A stretch of DNA of 64,000 nucleotides, taken from assembly GCA_018714005.1 (NCBI GenBank), contig DVOA01000051.1:10394-74393 (forward strand), given 5' to 3'. A program made the position numbers and the translations under genes. The DNA is from Spyradomonas excrementavium. Its GTDB lineage: Bacteria; Cyanobacteriota; Vampirovibrionia; Gastranaerophilales; Gastranaerophilaceae. This document shows positions 8,090 through 15,666 of the stretch, piece by piece. The stretch's first letter is position 1, and every line of letters begins with the position of its first letter. The notes under the pieces were generated by a model that saw nothing but the letters and a program-made list of their open reading frames with translations, was not told where the DNA came from and made no database searches.

Positions 8090-8950
8090 TTATGACCCCG
8101 AACCTGTTGACATCAGCTGGAGCATGCTGTAGGAGGTGCTCCACGGGTTTGAGGATTTCGCCATATCTCTGGCTCTTTTGAGTTTCTTTTCCTGAAGCTT
8201 TTTCTGCTCTTTTTCAGCTTTGGCTAGCTTTTTCGGGCTTGCTTTTCTGATTTTCAGGTTTGCATAAATAAGCTGGAGCGCTTTCTGGTAAGAATCTGTT
8301 TTGTAATTCGCTTTTACTGTTGCGGGGTAATTGTAATTTGCGTAATCAAAGATTGCAAGAAGTCTTTTTTCGCCCGAGGGGTGGGTTTGGAGGATATCAA
8401 CGTAATTTCCGCAGATTTTGTTCAAGACCGAAATCAAAGCGAGCGGGTTATATCCTGCTTTCATCATCAAATCCACCGCGGTGAGGTCGGCTTCTGTTTC
8501 ATCGCTTCTGCTGATTTTGGCGGAGGAGAGGGTTTTTGCAAGCTCAACACCGGTTGCGCCTGCTGCTGTTTTAGTTGTCGGGTTGATTTGAGAAATAATT
8601 CCGTTTAAAAGGGTTTGTTTTGCGCAGTGACCGTTGATTATGTGCCCCATTTCATGCGCAATTACGCCTGCGAGCTCATCATCGTTTTCTACGGCCTCCA
8701 AAAGCCCTCTATAGACGTAAACTTCTTTGTTTATGTTTGCGTATGCATTCACGGTGTCTTCATCTGACACTTTGAACGTAATTCCATCGGGAAGATTGTT
8801 TGCTTTGAGGAGTTTTGTGCCGATTGTATTAACTCTTTTGAGATTTGCCGCAGAATCCCAGTTTGTGGTTGTTGTGGCTGCAAAGCCGGCTGCTGTGCTG
8901 AAAATGAATGCAAAAACGCCCAGAACGAGAGCGAATAATGACTTTTTCAT
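8090..8950 (-). CDS. Secreted M48-family zinc metalloprotease
   Basis: The 286-residue product has a signal peptide (about 25 residues) and an M48 peptidase domain. The zinc motif is HEMGH in VIAHEMGHIINGHC, and the third ligand is the Glu in SDETEADLTAVDLM. The domain resembles periplasmic BepA/LoiP-type proteases, which work in outer-membrane protein quality control. There are no TM helices beyond the signal and no TPR region, so it is shorter than BepA. The last 70 residues are Lys-rich and helical. Confidence 0.88.
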   Translation of the reverse strand: MKKSLFALVLGVFAFIFSTAAGFAATTTTNWDSAANLKRVNTIGTKLLKANNLPDGITFKVSDEDTVNAYANINKEVYVYRGLLEAVENDDELAGVIAHEMGHIINGHCAKQTLLNGIISQINPTTKTAAGATGVELAKTLSSAKISRSDETEADLTAVDLMMKAGYNPLALISVLNKICGNYVDILQTHPSGEKRLLAIFDYANYNYPATVKANYKTDSYQKALQLIYANLKIRKASPKKLAKAEKEQKKLQEKKLKRARDMAKSSNPWSTSYSMLQLMSTGSGS

Positions 8951-9033
8951 ACTAAAAATTCCTTTCTCATATCCATAATCCGAACTTATAAATAAATTAT
9001 AGCGTAGAGTTGATGATTTTGATAGTAAAAAGA

Positions 9034-9645
9034 TTATTTTTCTATGAATACATGGTTTCCGTTAATAGTAATCCATTTTCCGTTAGTTGTGCCGGAAGCG
9101 CTGGATTTTTTGCCTTTGGAGGAACGGTTTTGGAGGCGAGAATTTCTGCTTTGCTGCATGTTGCGCCATTTTTCTTTGATTTCATCAGTAAATTTTTCCC
9201 CGGGGCTTCTATATTTTCTGGTATCATTTGGATTTGTGATTAATTCACCATTTCTCATTTTTTCCATAACCTTTTCGGCAATTTTGTCGTCTAATTCTGA
9301 ACGTTTTATTAATTTGTTCCGGTTTTCTTCTTTGATTTCTTTAGCTATGCGTCTTCCTATTTCATTGTTCCATTTATCCATATTTTCTTCGCCGGAAGAC
9401 TGGCCCATAGTTATTCTTCCTTGCAATTCATGAATGTTTCCCATTACTTCACTTATATTTTTGTTGTATCTCAATGCTATATCAGCTGCAGCAAAAGTAT
9501 GTTTGAATGCGTCTGCTTCATTATTCCAAGTGTCCAGATTGCCTTTACCAATTTCAAACCCATATTTTTTTTGATATTTTTTTGTTTTTGCATAAACCTC
9601 TGAACTGTAGTTACTTGCAGGACTTTTGAATTTGTTTGTTGTCAT
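9034..9645 (-). CDS. Putative toxin-like protein (DUF6973-like)
   Basis: A 203-residue product without signal peptide. Residues 35-100 contain TWNNEADAFKHTFAAADIAL, then HELQG and MDKWNNEIGRRIA. The EADAFxHxF...HE...NNxxGR pattern resembles DUF6973-type domains found in secreted or toxin-like proteins, though I cannot search for it. The Lys/Ser-rich tail ends in GKWITINGNHVFIE, a pattern also seen at the ends of phage and toxin proteins. Its AT-rich codons differ from the neighbours. It is divergent from four small membrane-protein genes, which would fit a toxin-immunity locus. The function is inference. Confidence 0.45.
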   Translation of the reverse strand: MTTNKFKSPASNYSSEVYAKTKKYQKKYGFEIGKGNLDTWNNEADAFKHTFAAADIALRYNKNISEVMGNIHELQGRITMGQSSGEENMDKWNNEIGRRIAKEIKEENRNKLIKRSELDDKIAEKVMEKMRNGELITNPNDTRKYRSPGEKFTDEIKEKWRNMQQSRNSRLQNRSSKGKKSSASGTTNGKWITINGNHVFIEK

Positions 9646-9683
9646 AATAATTCCTTTCTTTTATTTTGTAGTATAATGTTTGG

Positions 9684-10058
9684 ATGAACTGTAAATCTTT
9701 AGTTTCTGTTAGATTTTTATGCGCTTTAGGCTATTTGAATATGCTTTTTAGCTTTTATGCGCTTTTTGTTCAGATTAATTTTGATAAATTTATTTCTCCT
9801 CGTTTTTTTGTATCGTTGGAAAGTATGAGTTTTGTATATTTGTGTTTCACCGCAGCTGTTTATTTGTTGTTTTTCGTGTCATTATTTGAGTTCAGATTCA
9901 AAGAAAATCAGGTTTTGAGAATAAAAGATTTATCTGAAATAGTTTTGCCCCAAACCTCAATTTCCCGTCTAAAATCAGGATTGTTCTATTTCGGACTGGT
10001 GTATGATGCGTTTTTTACATTTTTTTATACTTCCTTTTTAGTATTTGTTTATTTGTAA
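9684..10058 (+). CDS. Small membrane protein, paralog 1 of 4
   Basis: A 124-residue hydrophobic product with about three membrane segments (residues 8-28, 48-68, 96-122). I recognise no family. Its topology resembles the next three genes. The only promoter-like box, TATAAT at 9671, ends 7 nt before the ATG and there is no Shine-Dalgarno sequence, so the mRNA may be leaderless. It is divergent from the toxin-like gene by 38 bp. Confidence 0.6.
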   Translation: MNCKSLVSVRFLCALGYLNMLFSFYALFVQINFDKFISPRFFVSLESMSFVYLCFTAAVYLLFFVSLFEFRFKENQVLRIKDLSEIVLPQTSISRLKSGLFYFGLVYDAFFTFFYTSFLVFVYL

Positions 10059-10071
10059 CCATCTTTTCTTT

Positions 10072-10090
10072 TGTCATAATAATTCCTCCA
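10072..10090 (-). pseudogene. Remnant start of a second toxin-like gene
   Basis: On the minus strand, AGGAATTATTATGAC repeats exactly the RBS, spacer and first codons of the toxin-like gene at 9645 (plus-strand copies at 9641-9655 and 10072-10086). Here the frame ends after seven codons. It looks like the leftover of a duplicated toxin start lying in front of the next membrane-protein gene. Confidence 0.5.
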
Positions 10091-10109
10091 TTTATGTTAA
10101 TATTCTTTT

Positions 10110-10490
10110 ATGAAAATAAATTCTCTAGATGAATATTTTTCACTTAATCTGATAGCTTTGCTCGGATTATCACTATTTTTGCATTATTTGTGGTGGTCTT
10201 TGATGATATTGACCCCTGTGGAGCCCGGGATGGCATTTTTTGCAAATTATGGAATTTTTGAGCATGTTATCGGTTATTTAGCGAGATTTCATATTCCATT
10301 TGTTTTGATTTTATTTATAGTTTTTATAGTTGAATTTTTGCTCTATGACGGGTCTGACAAAGTAACTGTCATCCCTGATCATCTTCCTAAAAATAAAGCA
10401 TATATATCCTTATTTTATTTTGGAATTTTCATTTCAATAACCCCGTTTTTGATTTATCTGGTTTTATATTGTGTAATATGCTTTTTTTAA
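10110..10490 (+). CDS. Small membrane protein, paralog 2 of 4
   Basis: A 126-residue product starting MKINSLDEYFSLNLIALLGLSL, with about three membrane segments. The start resembles paralogs 3 and 4 (MKIDxYAxKKxYGxHVMA). No Shine-Dalgarno sequence is seen, and a TTAATATT-type -10 region lies just upstream of the ATG. I recognise no family. Confidence 0.6.
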   Translation: MKINSLDEYFSLNLIALLGLSLFLHYLWWSLMILTPVEPGMAFFANYGIFEHVIGYLARFHIPFVLILFIVFIVEFLLYDGSDKVTVIPDHLPKNKAYISLFYFGIFISITPFLIYLVLYCVICFF

Positions 10491-10524
10491 ATTAAATTAA
10501 CCTCCTTTCTTCTCATTATTGTAT

Positions 10525-10570
10525 AAAACGCATTATACCAGATTGTTTTGAGCCATTTAGGTCAACTTTT
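10525..10570 (+). repeat. 46-bp direct repeat, copy 1 of 3
   Basis: The repeat begins AAAACGCATTATACC and ends GGTCAACTTTT. Copies at 10525, 11046 and 11559 are nearly identical (copy 3 has one T-to-A change). The spacings of 521 and 513 bp each hold one membrane-protein gene, so the repeat marks the units of a tandem duplication. Confidence 0.9.
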
Positions 10571-10580
10571 GCGCTGTGAT

Positions 10581-10609
10581 TTGTTTTTTCCTCCTCAATT
10601 CAGTATAAT
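10581..10609 (+). promoter_or_regulatory. Promoter of membrane protein 3, probably leaderless
   Basis: TTGTTT, a 17-bp spacer and TATAAT (10604-10609) lie 6 nt before the ATG at 10616. The equivalent TATAAT for the next paralog is at 11111-11116, also 6 nt before its ATG. Transcription would begin at or next to the start codon. Confidence 0.65.
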
Positions 10610-10615
10610 AACCCT

Positions 10616-11035
10616 ATGAAAATTGACTTTTACGCCCATAAAAAATTTTATGGTACTCATGTGATGGCATTGTTAGGTTTTTCCCACCTTAAGCTTTCTA
10701 TATTTATTAGTGGTGAACCTATATTTTTGATGTTTCTTTACCCTCTATTTTTAGCTATATACAGTATTCCTGCCATCTTTTTTATTATTGATTTTTCAAT
10801 TAAACGAACCATAAAAAAAACATTTTTTTTACGAAATATTTTATATGATATTCTTGTAGATATAGGTTTGTTTTGCTATATAGCTCCTTTCTATGCGCTT
10901 TTAATTTCTTTTCTTCCTGTTTATAGACTTAGAAATTTTACTAAAATGGATTTTCTTCCCCTTTTGCTACTATTTGTTATTTTTCAAGTGTTGAAAATGT
11001 ATCAAAGTATCAAAGAAAAACAACAAAAGTCCTGA
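10616..11035 (+). CDS. Small membrane protein, paralog 3 of 4
   Basis: A 139-residue product starting MKIDFYAHKKFYGTHVMALLGF with three or four membrane segments and a basic tail ending KEKQQKS. Its N-terminus, middle (FLRNILYDILVDIGL) and tail match paralog 4, and the 3' end plus flanking DNA are nearly identical between the two. No known family is recognised. An immunity role to a toxin is a guess from context. Confidence 0.65.
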   Translation: MKIDFYAHKKFYGTHVMALLGFSHLKLSIFISGEPIFLMFLYPLFLAIYSIPAIFFIIDFSIKRTIKKTFFLRNILYDILVDIGLFCYIAPFYALLISFLPVYRLRNFTKMDFLPLLLLFVIFQVLKMYQSIKEKQQKS

Positions 11036-11045
11036 TTTTCATAAC

Positions 11046-11091
11046 AAAACGCATTATACCAGATTGTTTTGAGCCATTTAGGTCAACTTTT
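11046..11091 (+). repeat. 46-bp direct repeat, copy 2 of 3
   Basis: Identical to copy 1 across the 46 bp as far as I can read. It sits directly between paralogs 3 and 4, and its right end runs into the promoter of paralog 4. Confidence 0.9.
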
Positions 11092-11122
11092 GCTTTCCTC
11101 CTCAATTTGGTATAATAATCCT

Positions 11123-11548
11123 ATGAAAATTGACCTTTACGCTCCTAAAAAATTATATGGTGCTCACGTTATGGCGTTTTCCGGATGGCTTGTTGTGTTA
11201 TTATATGAGTTATTCTTTCCTATGAATGGAAAACATTGCGGAACCGGTATTGGAATATGTATTGCTTTTATGTTTTTAGTTTATATTTGGTTTCTTATGG
11301 TAATAATGATAATTTTTACGATTGATAAATTTACTAAAAAACGTGTAACAAAACCATTCTTTCTCCACAATTTAATTTATGATATTTTCTTTGATGCAGG
11401 CATTGTTTTAATGCTCACCCCTTTCTTCTGGTTTGGTACAGATTGTGTTATGTCCATAAAAAATATAATCCCCCTTGTACTAATTTTTCTTTTAATCCGT
11501 GGTCTGAAAAGAAACCAGCGTATTCGTGAAAAACAACAAAAGTCCTGA
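11123..11548 (+). CDS. Small membrane protein, paralog 4 of 4
   Basis: A 141-residue product from the ATG at 11123 (MKIDLYAPKKLYGAHVMAF). A frame open from 11069 would extend through the repeat and promoter, so I chose the ATG that aligns with paralog 3. It has about three membrane segments and a basic tail (RGLKRNQRIREKQQKS). The gene is probably transcribed as a leaderless mRNA from TATAAT at 11111. Confidence 0.65.
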   Translation: MKIDLYAPKKLYGAHVMAFSGWLVVLLYELFFPMNGKHCGTGIGICIAFMFLVYIWFLMVIMIIFTIDKFTKKRVTKPFFLHNLIYDIFFDAGIVLMLTPFFWFGTDCVMSIKNIIPLVLIFLLIRGLKRNQRIREKQQKS

Positions 11549-11558
11549 TTTCCATGAC

Positions 11559-11604
11559 AAAACGCATTATACCAGATTGTATTGAGCCATTTAGGTCAAC
11601 TTTT
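11559..11604 (+). repeat. 46-bp direct repeat, copy 3 of 3
   Basis: The third copy follows paralog 4, with a single visible change (TTGTTTTGAG to TTGTATTGAG). No fifth gene follows, so the array ends here. Confidence 0.88.
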
Positions 11605-11695
11605 TTGCGTTGTTGCAATAAAAAACTACATTATCCTGCCTAATCCAAATCCATTACGCACAAATCTCAAAAATCCCTCACACGTATTATTTTTC

Positions 11696-11840
11696 AAATC
11701 CCGAAAATCCCGAAAAATCGGCAAAAAACGGGATTTCTAAACCCTGTGGTCTAGACCCTGTTATCTAAAGAAAAAGTCGGATATTTCAATCCTGTAGCCG
11801 ATGAGAAACTACTCCGACGGGAGGTAATATGGATTTGTAA
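11696..11840 (+). promoter_or_regulatory. Structured leader with a three-codon ORF
   Basis: Two hairpins precede the response regulator gene: AAATCCCG / CGGGATTT (11696-11736) and GTCGGA / TCCGAC (11776-11818), the latter with an inner GTAG / CTAC pair. A strong GGGAGG ribosome site then leads to ATG GAT TTG TAA (11829-11840), which encodes only Met-Asp-Leu. The gene's own site GGGGAGGAG follows at about 11877. This suggests a regulated leader, but it matches no riboswitch I know. Confidence 0.4.
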
Positions 11841-11893
11841 ATAATATATTCGCACTAAATGTACAAAAAAATATTGGGGAGGAGCACAGAGCT

Positions 11894-12604
11894 ATGAGAA
11901 GAAGCCTGGAGTTTAAGAAAAAAGCAAGAGTCATAATTGTTGATGACAATTATGAGCACCTTTCAGGGATTAGGGAACTGATTGAGGTAGAAAGCGACTT
12001 TGACGTGGTGGCGACAGCTACCTGCGCAAGCGTTGCAATAAGCTTAATCAAAAAGTATCGTCCCGAAATCGTCTTGATGGACATTAATATGCCCGAAAAA
12101 GACGGCTTGACTGCGATAGCAGAAATCGAAAATCTGGATTTAGGGGTCCGGACGATTGCATTGACGGGATATGACGACCCTGATTTGATTTTCAGGGCAA
12201 TGAAGATAGGTGCAAAGGGATATATTCTTAAAACCATGGCTTCGGCTCAGCTCATTTATGCGATTGAAGAAGTTGCGGCAGGCAAAATCTACCTCCCCTC
12301 GACTTTATCCTCGCGTTTCTTTGAATACTTCCAGAACTCGTTCAAAGAAGAAAACCAGTCGATTATGGACGAAGAAAATCTTCTTAACTACCTCACACAA
12401 AGAGAAGAAGAAGTCCTCGACCTTTTGACACAGGGAATCACCTACAAAGGCGTTGCACAAAAGCTGTTTATTTCTGAAACAACCGTAAAAACCCACGTAA
12501 ACAACATTTTCCAGAAATTACAGGTAAACGACCGCACACAGGCCGTACTTTACGCACTTAACAACGGATTTTTAAACAGAAGACGTGTAAAAATCGCAAT
12601 CTAA
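11894..12604 (+). CDS. NarL/FixJ-type response regulator
   Basis: The 236-residue product has a receiver domain (residues 10-130: acidic DDN, phosphoacceptor Asp in VLMDINMPEKDG, Thr in IALTGYDD, Lys in YILKTMAS). A LuxR-type helix-turn-helix follows (residues 165-225: LTQREEEVLDLLTQGITYKGVAQKLFISETTVKTHVNNIFQKL). It probably controls transcription on phosphorylation by the kinase encoded 120 bp downstream. Its place ahead of flgB suggests flagellar or surface control. This is unlike the sigma-54-type FlrC/FlgR regulators of other bacteria. Confidence 0.9.
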   Translation: MRRSLEFKKKARVIIVDDNYEHLSGIRELIEVESDFDVVATATCASVAISLIKKYRPEIVLMDINMPEKDGLTAIAEIENLDLGVRTIALTGYDDPDLIFRAMKIGAKGYILKTMASAQLIYAIEEVAAGKIYLPSTLSSRFFEYFQNSFKEENQSIMDEENLLNYLTQREEEVLDLLTQGITYKGVAQKLFISETTVKTHVNNIFQKLQVNDRTQAVLYALNNGFLNRRRVKIAI

Positions 12605-12609
12605 AAATA

Positions 12610-12695
12610 TGTCACCCTGAACTTGTTTCAGGGTCTATTCCACTTGAAATATACATTTCAAGCTGACAAGATTCCTGATAAAGTTCAAAATGACA
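12610..12695. repeat. Family A element with inverted ends
   Basis: It starts TGTCACCCTGAACTTGTTTC and ends with the diverged inverse AAGTTCAAAATGACA, giving an 86-bp palindromic element in the gap between the response regulator and kinase genes. Confidence 0.7.
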
Positions 12696-12723
12696 TCTAT
12701 TTTAATTACAATTAACCGTATTT

Positions 12724-14013
12724 GTGAAGAAAACAAGAAAAATGACATTACCGAACTACAAAAAGAACTTTCTAAAAGATTTAGTCTATCTTGCACAAAC
12801 AAAACCCGTGCATAAGACTATAATCAAGGGGCTTTTCCGCTTTGCACTCGAGCCTTTGCTTGAGGCGCAGAACCAGAAAGCCGTTGTTCTTATCCGCATG
12901 TTCGATACGTCAGAAACCGAGGGCGTTTTAAAGCGCCTCGAGTTCAATCAGGCTGAAGTTTATTCTTTTTGCGACAATCTCAAAGGCGAAAACCTTGAAA
13001 GAGAAAAAATCTGGGGCGATACGGAGTTTCTCGTGGTGCTTTCGCCCAGATATTCAGCGGTTTTGGTCTGGGATTATTCGACCGAAGAAGTCAAAGATAC
13101 ATCGTGCCTTTATTACCTGCTCAACTCCCGTGATGTAAACAACGTAATCCGCACGATTTCGGCGAATTCTTTGATTGATTTGAACCGGTATATTATTGAA
13201 TTTACGCCAGAGCGCCGCGCAAATGAACTTTTAAACAAGGCTGTGCACAAATTTATTGATTATGCGAACAGTTTTCTTGAAGAAGCAAGCGCTTCAAAGG
13301 CTGAAAACAACCTGCTCGAGGCAAATGAAGAACTTCTTCAAAAATACGAATACATTTCAAACAAAGCAAAACTAATTTCTCACGAAATCAAAAATCACCT
13401 TTCCGTCATCGACCTTTATTCAAAAATAATCGAAAAAAGATGCGAAAAACTCGAAGACGGCGAGGAAAAAACCTCAATTTGCGGCGGCGTGAAGTGCATT
13501 AAAAAGTCAAAAGAAATGATTGCACAAATGCTGTCGGAATTAAAAACAATTCAGGTTCCGAATGTCCTGCCCGTGAGCTTAAAAGACATGCTGGCGACCC
13601 TGAACGATTTGACTGCGCCATGCGCGGCTGAAAAAGGCAAGGAGCTTGTCATAAAAAATGACCTTGACGCCCAAATCCTCGCAGATGAGGGAAAAACACT
13701 GAATGTTTTGATGAATCTGGTTTACAATGCTCTGGATTTTGCAGGAAAAGACGGGCAAAAGGGCAAAGTCGAGGTGGAAGCGCAAAACGCCGGCACAAAC
13801 ATGCTCAAAATCCTTGTAAAAGACAACGGATGCGGCGTTCCGGACGAAGTTAAAGACAAAATCTTTGAAAAAGGTTTCACTTCAAGAGTTACCGGCAACG
13901 GGCTCGGGCTTTATATCTCAAAATCAACCATGCAGGAGCAATACGGCGATTTAAAGCTTGTTGAAGACTATAAAGACGGTGCGGCTTTTGAAATTGAAGT
14001 CCCGATGTTGTAA
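12724..14013 (+). CDS. Soluble sensor histidine kinase
   Basis: The 429-residue product has no membrane segment. Residues 1-190 are an unrecognised sensory region. A coiled coil (about 185-215) precedes the H box ISHEIKNHLSVID, then the ATPase domain with N box NLVYNALDFA, G1 DNGCGVP, F box FEKGFTS and G2 GNGLGLYIS. The start is GTG at 12724; an ATG at 12742 is possible. It most likely phosphorylates the upstream regulator and lies 14 bp before flgB, so the pair probably shares the flagellar transcript. Confidence 0.88.
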   Translation: MKKTRKMTLPNYKKNFLKDLVYLAQTKPVHKTIIKGLFRFALEPLLEAQNQKAVVLIRMFDTSETEGVLKRLEFNQAEVYSFCDNLKGENLEREKIWGDTEFLVVLSPRYSAVLVWDYSTEEVKDTSCLYYLLNSRDVNNVIRTISANSLIDLNRYIIEFTPERRANELLNKAVHKFIDYANSFLEEASASKAENNLLEANEELLQKYEYISNKAKLISHEIKNHLSVIDLYSKIIEKRCEKLEDGEEKTSICGGVKCIKKSKEMIAQMLSELKTIQVPNVLPVSLKDMLATLNDLTAPCAAEKGKELVIKNDLDAQILADEGKTLNVLMNLVYNALDFAGKDGQKGKVEVEAQNAGTNMLKILVKDNGCGVPDEVKDKIFEKGFTSRVTGNGLGLYISKSTMQEQYGDLKLVEDYKDGAAFEIEVPML

Positions 14014-14027
14014 GGGAGGACGAAATT

Positions 14028-14489
14028 ATGGATTTATTGAACATAAGAGCGGTAGAAGTTACAAAACTGGCGATGGACGGGCTCCTTGAACGCCAGAAAG
14101 CTATTGCTTCCAACACCGCAAACTCAATGACAGACGGTTATCAGCGAAAAGATGTGGCTTTTGAAGACCAGCTCAGAGATATTATCTCAAAAGACGAAAT
14201 CCGAAAAGAAATCCGCATGCAAAACAGCGTAAACCCTCTCAGCGCCAATGCTGCGCAAAAACTTACGCGCGAACATGCGATTTTTCTGAACCAGCGCGAT
14301 TATAACGAAAACTTCAAGCCTGAAATCCTCGGTGATTATTCAGAATGCGACTACGGAAACGGAAACAACGTCGATATTGAAGAAGAAATGATGGACATGG
14401 CAAAAACCGGTACCCAGTACCAGATTATGTCCTCTCTGGAAAGCAAAATGCTGACCAACATCGCCCAAATTGTAAAAGGCGGGCAATAA
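14028..14489 (+). CDS. flgB: Flagellar basal-body rod protein FlgB
   Basis: FlgB forms part of the proximal rod of the flagellar basal body. The 153-residue product has the rod signature near the start (RQKAIASNTANSMTDGYQRKDVAFEDQL) and the C-terminal helical half (VDIEEEMMDMAKTGTQYQIMSSLESKMLTNI) expected of the family. RBS GGGAGGA lies 9 nt upstream. It is followed by flgC and fliE in the usual order. Confidence 0.93.
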   Translation: MDLLNIRAVEVTKLAMDGLLERQKAIASNTANSMTDGYQRKDVAFEDQLRDIISKDEIRKEIRMQNSVNPLSANAAQKLTREHAIFLNQRDYNENFKPEILGDYSECDYGNGNNVDIEEEMMDMAKTGTQYQIMSSLESKMLTNIAQIVKGGQ

Positions 14490-14500
14490 ATAGCAAAAAC

Positions 14501-14525
14501 GTCGTCCTGAACGGGTTTCAGGGGC
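14501..14525 (+). repeat. Family A repeat, degenerate copy
   Basis: A CCTGAACGGGTTTCAGGG core in the flgB-flgC gap; a diverged relative of the elements at 12610 and 15083. Confidence 0.5.
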
Positions 14526-14566
14526 TAATCAGTGATTAGACAAGGCTTTATAGGAGAAATTTTTAA

Positions 14567-15073
14567 ATGAGTTTCAGCTCTTTTGATATCAGTGCATCGG
14601 GCATGCACGCACAGCGGGTAAAAATGGATACGATTGCGAGCAATATTGCAAACGTCAACACAACCCGCCATCCTGACGGTTCTCCGGGCGTTTACGTCAA
14701 GAAAAACGTAACTTTCAAGGCGATTTATCAGGATAAACTCGGCTCAACCGCACCGCCGTTTCCGAGTGGCGACCATGAGGCTTATTGGAGCGCAAACAAC
14801 GGAACAGTAGCGCTCAGGGGCGGAATTACCTACGATGAGAGAAATCTTGCGCAGGGCGTACAGGTTGAGGAGATTACCGAGGCAAAAGACCCTTACAAAA
14901 CAATCTACGACCCGTCAAACCCCGAAGCGGACGAGGAGGGCTACGTAATTGTTCCGAATATCAACGTTGTGGAAGAAATGGTCAACATGGTTTCCGCGTC
15001 ACGCGCCTATGAGGCAAATGCAGCCACCGCAGAAACCACAAAAGGCATGATTTCTGCCGCATTAAGAATCTAA
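14567..15073 (+). CDS. flgC: Flagellar basal-body rod protein FlgC
   Basis: FlgC is a proximal rod subunit. The 168-residue product starts FDISASGMHAQRVKMDTIASNIANVNTTR, the canonical rod N-terminus, and ends with the conserved NVVEEMVNMVSASRAYEANAATAETTKGMI helix. The middle is slightly long for the family. RBS AGGAG lies about 11 nt upstream. Confidence 0.95.
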   Translation: MSFSSFDISASGMHAQRVKMDTIASNIANVNTTRHPDGSPGVYVKKNVTFKAIYQDKLGSTAPPFPSGDHEAYWSANNGTVALRGGITYDERNLAQGVQVEEITEAKDPYKTIYDPSNPEADEEGYVIVPNINVVEEMVNMVSASRAYEANAATAETTKGMISAALRI

Positions 15074-15082
15074 ATTCGCATA

Positions 15083-15147
15083 TTGTCATTCTGAACCTGT
15101 TTCAGAATCGCAAAAACATGAAAATCCTGAACCGGGTTCAGCCGGAC
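15083..15147 (+). repeat. Family A repeat in the flgC-fliE gap
   Basis: TGTCATTCTGAACCTG followed by TTTCAGAATCGC, then a second related hairpin CCTGAACCGGGTTCAG. It fills most of the 100-bp gap and could form RNA hairpins inside the flagellar transcript. Confidence 0.65.
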
Positions 15148-15173
15148 AGATAAAAAATCCAAAAGGTTAAAAA

Positions 15174-15665
15174 ATGAACATTCCAATGAACAATTTAAAC
15201 TCAATAGCCGGTTATAACAAGGTTTTTGACCAGAATTTGCAGCAATTCAACAAAAGCCTTGAACAGAGCGAAACGCAGTTTGATAAAGTGCTTAATCAGC
15301 AAACCGCAATGATGGACGCCAACCCGCCTGTTATAAACGGAAACATTGAGCTTAATGTCGGGCTCGAAAATATGGGGATTACGCCGATAGAGGGGCTTGA
15401 GGGGGCTTCTGACGTGAAAAAAGCCTCGCCTGTTGAACAAACTGCAAAGGATTTCGGGCAGGCTTTCAGCAACGGGTTGAATTCGGTGAACAATTTGCAG
15501 GCTGACGCCGAATCTGCAGCGGAAATTATGGCGTCAGGCGGTGATATCAGCGCTCATGACGTAATGATTGCCGCAGAAAAAGCCAATATCTCAATGCAGA
15601 TGGCTATCCAGCTCAGAAACAAGATTATTTCAGCTTACAATGAAATTAACAATGTAAGAATTTAA
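15174..15665 (+). CDS. fliE: Flagellar hook-basal body protein FliE
   Basis: FliE links the MS ring to the rod. The conserved part is the C-terminal 80 residues: DFGQAFSNGLNSVNNLQADAE, then GGDISAHDVMIAAEKANISM and LRNKIISAYNEINNVRI. At 163 residues it is longer than usual (about 105) because of a Gln/Asn-rich N-terminal extension of about 80 residues with no known role. RBS AAAGG lies upstream; the stop is one base before the next gene's start codon. Confidence 0.92.
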   Translation: MNIPMNNLNSIAGYNKVFDQNLQQFNKSLEQSETQFDKVLNQQTAMMDANPPVINGNIELNVGLENMGITPIEGLEGASDVKKASPVEQTAKDFGQAFSNGLNSVNNLQADAESAAEIMASGGDISAHDVMIAAEKANISMQMAIQLRNKIISAYNEINNVRI

Positions 15666-15666
15666 T

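Noticed and set aside
10525..11604. CRISPR array from three regularly spaced repeats
   Set aside because: The spacers are about 470 bp and contain genes; the repeats mark a tandem gene duplication.
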